Below, piece by piece: positions 55,063-64,000 of a DNA stretch of 64,000 nucleotides; the first letter of the stretch is position 1, and each line of letters opens with the position of its first letter. Where the stretch lies: positions 62,001 through 126,000 of the forward strand of contig NZ_CAMLIG010000009.1 of NCBI RefSeq assembly GCF_946480185.1, written 5' to 3'. A program made the position numbers and the translations under genes. The stretch is from an uncultured Pedobacter sp. GTDB lineage: Bacteria; Bacteroidota; Bacteroidia; Sphingobacteriales; Sphingobacteriaceae. The notes beneath the pieces were generated by a model. The model searched no databases. It saw only the letters and a program-made list of their open reading frames with translations, and had not been told where the DNA came from.

Positions 55063-57126
55063 TTACCAATTCAAAGTTTTCTCTTCTTTATTCAACTTAA
55101 AACTCACCTTCCCATCTGCCGAAATTTTAAAATCTTTTACAGGCATCAGTTCATTCTTACTCCACTTTTTACCAGATTTTTTCCAGAGCATCAAAACACT
55201 ATAAACCGAATTTTCATGAGGTTTTAAATTAGCGGTTGCATCAATTGTAGTACTGTTTTCTTTAACCGGATTTAATCCTTTTGCCTGAACAAATTCTGTA
55301 TTTTCCCAACCAGCAACTGGAATCATTGCCAATTGATAAATTCCGTTATCTATAATCTTCACTTCTTTGCCATTAACTTTTTTGATAGTTGTGATTATCG
55401 GTTGATCAAGTTGTGGAAGTGAATAGTGACCCAATCTGGCTTTTATAGGATTGCTTCCAGTGTAAGTATCAACCCGTAAAATCCCGTTTGGAAGCGTGAT
55501 ATCAGCAAGGTTTATTTTTACGGAGGTATCCGAAGCTAAAACTGCTTTACGGTAATAAACGCCATCCTGATATTTATCAAAAGAAAACATCCTTAACGCT
55601 TCCCATTTGCTTTTTGCATTTTGGAAAACATAGTTCATAGCTACTTCGCCATTTTCACCATCAGCTTGCCACGGAAAAGCACTGTTATAAGATAAACGAT
55701 TATAGCTTTCTGTACCTTGGTAATAGCCTACAGTTTTACTGTTGCACCAAGCCCTAATTTCTGAAGCGCCAATACCCGGGTAGTTGGTCATCATAATTTT
55801 GGGACCCGATAGAAAATGGTTGTAAACTTTACCCTTTTCAAATTCTTTTTCCCACGAACCTTCATTTTCTTTCGTCGTCCAGAAAGGGTTATCTGCCGGA
55901 ACAAGCAAGCCTAAAAACAACTTACCCATCCAAAACGAGCTTTCCCTACAGCTATAAGGCTGAATTCCTGGCTCAAAAGCTCCATAAAAACCAAGCGTTG
56001 GAATACTATCTTTCATCCAATCTGGGTTTTGCAAAAATTGCAACATGGTGCCAGAAGCAATACGTCTATTCCAACCGTAATTAATTTTTGGATCTTTTAA
56101 AAAACCCATCATTGGAAAAGGAACCGCTGCTGCCATTCTGTAGGTGATGCTACGTCCCCACATGATCATTTCACCGCTCCGACCAAACATGAGCGGATAG
56201 CTATTACTTAAACTATCCAGATTTAAATGAAATTGGCCGGCGATTTTTGGAGCATATTGATTCCCGTAAAACTGCGACCATAATGTACCGTACATTTGAA
56301 AAGCCCACATGCTATAGTAATCGTAATAAGGGCTATCGTTATACCAACCTTGTCCATCGTACTGTTTTAAGGTTTGCTGTAACAGCTCGGTTAAATATTC
56401 TTCACGAATTTGATAACCCTGACTTTTAAAAAAACTAAGAATAAAAATGTTGAAGAAGCGCCAATTCATCCCGATGGTTGGGCCGTTGCCATAACTTAAC
56501 ATGGTATTTGCTAAAGCATCTTTAGTGGCTTGAGGCAAGGGATCCCAATAAATCTCTGGAGCTGCAAACAAGGAAACCGCTAAACCTCCAAACTCAACCA
56601 AGGTTTGGCTTGGTCCCCCGTTTTTTTTAAGATGCGGAACGTAAATATTTGAATTTGAATCAAGAAGTAAAGTAAGTTGATGATGGTAATAAGTTGCAAC
56701 CGAAATATTGTTGATTTTAAGATTTGGATTTTCTTTTAAAAGTGGCGTGGCGATAAACATGGTTCGGCATAAACCTTCCAGTTTTTCTGTTGAATTTACA
56801 GCATCATCCTTAGGATAGCTTTTCCCAGGCTGTTTCGGGAATTTCATTGGGTCATCCAAATTATGGATATAAGAAAAAGCACCGGATAGTAAGAAAAGAC
56901 CTGCTTCTTTCCAGTGTTGCCGAGTCATCCCGGTATATGGACTTAACTGATGGTCCAAAGGCGTTGTAAAGGCTTTAGGTTGTTCGCTGACTTTACCATA
57001 AGACCAAGTATTTTGGGCAGATATTGAATTTGAAATGGTCAACAGAAGAAAAACAATTAAAATCAATTTTGACTCAAATTGTAGCTTCGTGTTAAAGTGT
57101 CCCGCCTTCTTATTAAAATCTGTCAT
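55063..57126 (-). CDS. Secreted long DUF2264 protein
   Basis: 687 aa from the ATG at 57126; the longer frame adds 27 residues without a usable signal. A signal peptide (LILIVFLLLTISNSISAQ) precedes the DUF2264 domain (MTRQHWKEAGLFLLSGAF, NDSPYYDYYSMWAFQMYG, GRSITYRMAAAVPFPMM) and a C-terminal beta-rich domain from about 510. It shares the core motifs with its neighbour at 53783, for example GRSITYR versus GRSLTYR. The pair probably attacks two different uronic linkages of one glycan. Confidence 0.8.
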   Translation of the reverse strand: MTDFNKKAGHFNTKLQFESKLILIVFLLLTISNSISAQNTWSYGKVSEQPKAFTTPLDHQLSPYTGMTRQHWKEAGLFLLSGAFSYIHNLDDPMKFPKQPGKSYPKDDAVNSTEKLEGLCRTMFIATPLLKENPNLKINNISVATYYHHQLTLLLDSNSNIYVPHLKKNGGPSQTLVEFGGLAVSLFAAPEIYWDPLPQATKDALANTMLSYGNGPTIGMNWRFFNIFILSFFKSQGYQIREEYLTELLQQTLKQYDGQGWYNDSPYYDYYSMWAFQMYGTLWSQFYGNQYAPKIAGQFHLNLDSLSNSYPLMFGRSGEMIMWGRSITYRMAAAVPFPMMGFLKDPKINYGWNRRIASGTMLQFLQNPDWMKDSIPTLGFYGAFEPGIQPYSCRESSFWMGKLFLGLLVPADNPFWTTKENEGSWEKEFEKGKVYNHFLSGPKIMMTNYPGIGASEIRAWCNSKTVGYYQGTESYNRLSYNSAFPWQADGENGEVAMNYVFQNAKSKWEALRMFSFDKYQDGVYYRKAVLASDTSVKINLADITLPNGILRVDTYTGSNPIKARLGHYSLPQLDQPIITTIKKVNGKEVKIIDNGIYQLAMIPVAGWENTEFVQAKGLNPVKENSTTIDATANLKPHENSVYSVLMLWKKSGKKWSKNELMPVKDFKISADGKVSFKLNKEEKTLNW

Positions 57127-57188
57127 AGTAAATATTATAGCGCTCATAAAAAAGCATCTGTTAATTTCTCGTTGCCAAAGCAGTAAAT

Positions 57189-58166
57189 TCAATGATTTAA
57201 AGACCAATTCTCCCTCCAGTTGATGGCAATATTTTTATCTTTTTTGATTTCGATAGGCAACCAAACGTACCGACTGTAGGCCAAATTTTTCGGATTCCAT
57301 TGATCAGCCACAAAAATCCACTGATTTTTCTTCGGCACTTTAAAAACAAAAGCTGACTGACCGCCAAAAGTAGTTTTTGAGTTTACACCATTCATGGGGT
57401 CTCCTAAATATTTCCATGGGCCAAACAAAGATTTCGAAGTATGTACGCTTGCCTCGTTTGGCGCCCAGCCTGTGCATCCGCTGGTAATTAAAAAATAATC
57501 TTCACCAACTTTAAAAACTGCGGGTGCTTCCCGGTGCTTGCTGAACAAAAGAGAATCCTGCGTGGTTGCGCCTAAATAATCATCTGTAAGACGAACAACT
57601 CTAAGATCATAGTTCTCGTTGGAAGAATATATTTGGTAAGCTTCTCCTTTACCATCAACAAACAAAGTCATGTCTCGAGACATATTTCCGTTTGGTCTAA
57701 AACTATTTATAAAACGGTAAGGACCAGTAACTTTGTCGCTCACAGCAACAGCGGCTCTTGCTGCATTATATCCCTTGCCTTTCAACTCCAAATGAAACCA
57801 CATTACAAATTGCTTTGTTTTGCGATTGTAAATCACCTTAGGTCTTTCGATGATACATCCGGTGGCAATATCACTTGTTGCATTGTCTGTTACGGTAGCC
57901 AGTGCCAAACCTTCCGCTTTCCAATTCACCAAATCTTTGGAGGAATATACATTTACACCTTTAGAAGCGGATTTACCTCTTTTTTCGCCAAACCAATAAT
58001 ATTTATTATTAAATACTGTTATTCCGCCACCGTGTGCATTGATATGCTCACCATGATTATCAAGCCAAAGCTGGGCTGGTTCAATTTTATTTTGCGCTTG
58101 GATTTGTTTAGCGCTAAAACTGATTGCCAAACCCATAAGAAAAAATCGTATCACTGAATTTACCAT
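57189..58166 (-). CDS. Secreted GH43-family glycoside hydrolase
   Basis: 325 aa. A signal peptide (FFLMGLAISFSAKQIQAQ) is followed by a five-bladed propeller: INAHGGGITVFNNKYYWFGE, NVYSSKDLVNWKAEGLAL, IERPKVIYNRKTKQFVMWFH, SRDMTLFVDGKGEAYQIYSS and HREAPAVFKVGEDYFLITSG (catalytic Glu region REAP). This form, without an extra C-terminal domain, resembles GH43 groups that remove galactose or arabinose. It belongs to the same minus-strand run. Confidence 0.87.
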   Translation of the reverse strand: MVNSVIRFFLMGLAISFSAKQIQAQNKIEPAQLWLDNHGEHINAHGGGITVFNNKYYWFGEKRGKSASKGVNVYSSKDLVNWKAEGLALATVTDNATSDIATGCIIERPKVIYNRKTKQFVMWFHLELKGKGYNAARAAVAVSDKVTGPYRFINSFRPNGNMSRDMTLFVDGKGEAYQIYSSNENYDLRVVRLTDDYLGATTQDSLLFSKHREAPAVFKVGEDYFLITSGCTGWAPNEASVHTSKSLFGPWKYLGDPMNGVNSKTTFGGQSAFVFKVPKKNQWIFVADQWNPKNLAYSRYVWLPIEIKKDKNIAINWRENWSLNH

Positions 58167-58225
58167 ATTTGATTTTAATAAAACTATACCCCGGTCTTAG
58201 TGGGTTAAAAACCAACTACTAAAAT

Positions 58226-62279
<4,054 letters not shown>

Positions 62280-62418
62280 CTACCGCGATTTTTTTGAATA
62301 ATTAAGGTAAACAAATTTAAACTGAGGATTCCTATGCAATCAATAATTTAATTCTATTGAAATTTTGAAAACGGTTAGATTAAAAAAAACATGTACTTAA
62401 AATTACGGTCAAAAAATC

Positions 62419-62447
62419 AAAAGTTAGCCCACAAGGAGCTAACTTTT
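62419..62447 (-). terminator. Terminator after the GH5-like gene
   Basis: The arms AAAAGTTAGC (62419-62428) and GCTAACTTTT (62438-62447) pair perfectly around 9 bases; on the minus strand they are followed by GATTTTTTGA. It ends the upstream transcript, so the genes from 62279 leftward need their own promoter in the 190-bp spacer. Confidence 0.8.
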
Positions 62448-62472
62448 TAACCAACCAAGATTCAACCAAAAT

Positions 62473-63555
62473 CTATTTCTTATCGTTTAACTTTTTAATT
62501 AAGTCAACTTCATCTTGCCTGTATGGAGTTCCATCTTTTCTAAATACCTCATGAAACCATTCTACCGGTTCGCCACCATTAGGTAAAGGGGTATCCCAAG
62601 CATATTTAGTATTAGATTTACCGTCAACCAAGCCCCAATTAATGGCGCCAATATTCTCTTTTTTGAGCAAAGGCATAATATTAGCAAAACGGCTGTTACG
62701 GGTTCTAGCCATATACTCTGTACAAATCATCGGTCGACCAAAACATTTCAACATATCAATTACCCTTTGGTGCCACTCTGGTGCTTCATAATCATGGTAA
62801 GTAATGATGTCAGAGTTTAACGCCTGAAAAGTGTTTAACTCATGAAAACCCCAATCCCATATCCCTGCACTAATGGGTTGAGACGGATTTACAGCTCTTG
62901 CCCAAGTAAAAATATTTTTTAACAAAGGCATTGAGGTTGTTTTTTTACCAGAATTACCTGGCTCATTATACAAATCCCATAATAAAATACGGTCATCAGC
63001 TTTAAAAGTAGTTAAAACGTCTTTTACATATTTTTCCAAAGCCGGAAATTTACTTTCGTCCTTAGAATCAGGATCTCCAGGATCTTGTACCCAACCAGAG
63101 TTATGAATACCTGTTTTAGGTTCTGGCTGTTTGCCTGCATAGCCTTTTTTATTCCAACAATCATCAAAAAAAACAAATACCGTTTTTATCTTATGCTTGT
63201 TAGCGATGGTTAAATACTGGTTCATTCGGCTTTTAAAACCGTTTGGATCTTCTGTCCAAGCAATACTATGCAGATAAACCCTCATGGTATTAAAACCAAT
63301 GCTTTCTGCCCAGCCCAATTCTTTATCAATAGTTGCAGGATCAAAAGTTGCTGTCTGCCACATTTCTAACTGGTTAATAGCTGTGCTCGGCAAAAAATCC
63401 GCACCGTTTATCCAAGCATGTTGTTTGTACCAAACATCTGCTTTTTCTATAGGCCAAACTTTTCCTACAACCTCTACGCTATTGCTTTGCGCAAATAAGT
63501 TTCCGGATATCAATACGCACACAAATGCGCTAAAAATTATTTTTTGGATCTTCAT
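62473..63555 (-). CDS. Secreted clan GH-A glycoside hydrolase (GH5-like)
   Basis: 360 aa. A signal peptide (IIFSAFVCVLISGNLFAQ) precedes a TIM barrel: GFNTMRVYLHSIAWTEDPNG, KTVFVFFDDCWN, acid/base Glu in LLWDLYNEPGN, and nucleophile Glu in RPMICTEYMAR. Homologues are often labelled endo-xylanase, but clan members also act on galactan, mannan or glucan, so the substrate is open. It lies 3 bp behind the GH43 gene at the window edge and ends in a terminator. Confidence 0.87.
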   Translation of the reverse strand: MKIQKIIFSAFVCVLISGNLFAQSNSVEVVGKVWPIEKADVWYKQHAWINGADFLPSTAINQLEMWQTATFDPATIDKELGWAESIGFNTMRVYLHSIAWTEDPNGFKSRMNQYLTIANKHKIKTVFVFFDDCWNKKGYAGKQPEPKTGIHNSGWVQDPGDPDSKDESKFPALEKYVKDVLTTFKADDRILLWDLYNEPGNSGKKTTSMPLLKNIFTWARAVNPSQPISAGIWDWGFHELNTFQALNSDIITYHDYEAPEWHQRVIDMLKCFGRPMICTEYMARTRNSRFANIMPLLKKENIGAINWGLVDGKSNTKYAWDTPLPNGGEPVEWFHEVFRKDGTPYRQDEVDLIKKLNDKK

Positions 63556-63558
63556 ATC

Positions 63559-64000
63559 TTATTTTGAAGGGATATTAATGATTGTGTTAGTTTTTAATGG
63601 TTCCCCAAAATTTGGGCTTCCATCTTTATTCCAAGTAAATTTTTGTGCTCTCGGTGAACGATAAATACCACATCCTCGGCCAGCTTGGTCATTTGCATGA
63701 TATAAAATCCAGTTTTCTTTTCCGTCTGGAGAAGTAAAAAACGAGTTATGTCCGGGTGCGTAAACACCATTTTTTGCTGACTGCTTAAATACCGGTTGAG
63801 CTGATTTTACCCAAGAGCTTGCATTCAAAACGTCTTTTCCTTTCAAGGTTAGCATTCCTAAGGCGTAAAAATCTGTCCAGCATCCGCTTGCAGAATAAAT
63901 TAAGAATGTTTTACCTCCGTTTATCAAAATCTGCGGGCCTTCGTTAACGTTTACATGCGGTGGATTTCCAGGATCGTTTAAATCGCCGTGTAATTCCCAA
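63559..64000 (-). CDS. GH43-family glycoside hydrolase, C-terminal part (runs off the window)
   Basis: The frame is open to the last base. Visible motifs are WELHGDLNDPGN and VNEGPQILINGGKTFLIYSA, SGCWTDFYALGML, YAPGHNSFFTSPDGKENWIL, YHANDQAGRGCG and TWNKDGSPNFGEPL; all belong to the late blades of the GH43 propeller of the arabinofuranosidase-like type. The N-terminus and signal peptide lie beyond 64000. It is upstream of and coupled to the GH5-like gene. Confidence 0.88.
   Translation of the reverse strand, partial: WELHGDLNDPGNPPHVNVNEGPQILINGGKTFLIYSASGCWTDFYALGMLTLKGKDVLNASSWVKSAQPVFKQSAKNGVYAPGHNSFFTSPDGKENWILYHANDQAGRGCGIYRSPRAQKFTWNKDGSPNFGEPLKTNTIINIPSK

Overview
The window is AT-rich DNA from a Bacteroidota genome, most likely Sphingobacteriaceae (Pedobacter-like). 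This rests on promoters of the TTTG / TAnnTTTG type, the absence of Shine-Dalgarno sites, a CTnDOT-type integrase, RteC and Tra module, and a dense block of secreted glycan-degrading enzymes. No species can be named from the sequence alone.

Layout. 1-4.5 kb is chromosome: the 3' part of a hybrid histidine kinase, an LtaS-like membrane sulfatase, era, and a tRNA-fMet / tRNA-Glu pair with a readable promoter. About 4.5-51 kb is an integrative and conjugative element (ICE) placed directly behind tRNA-Glu. Its left arm (4.6-12.3 kb) holds the tyrosine integrase, coupling protein, relaxase, MobC-like protein, a toprim primase-like protein and RteC. A cargo block (12.4-31.8 kb) follows: a membrane LuxR regulator, a GNAT acetyltransferase, a Roco GTPase with a toprim-like C-terminus, a complete type I restriction-modification locus with a class II Fic gene and an unknown gene inside it, and a four-gene cassette of WYL regulator, methylase-specificity-histidine kinase fusion, receiver-cold-shock protein and DUF2971 protein. 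The right arm (31.9-49.7 kb) has a histone H1-like protein, RadC-like protein, the Tra mating-pair genes and a giant methylase-helicase. It ends in wrecked IS3 and IS982 family copies (49.8-51.2 kb).

51.3-64 kb is chromosome again: one minus-strand run of polysaccharide-utilisation genes (GH105, BNR_4, two DUF2264, two GH43, a GH2 beta-galactosidase, a GH5-like enzyme). The set fits removal of uronic acid, rhamnose and galactose/arabinose from pectin side chains or arabinogalactan. A truncated sensor fused to the tail of a glycoside hydrolase marks an old deletion.

The strongest candidates for undescribed biology are the methylase/histidine-kinase fusion with its receiver-cold-shock partner (27.0-30.7 kb), and the LRR-Roc-COR protein ending in a DUF4435/TOPRIM-like domain (14.3-16.8 kb). 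Both lie in ICE cargo beside an ordinary restriction system, so an anti-phage role is plausible but is inference. Several palindromes and iterated motifs upstream of regulators in the ICE look like operators.
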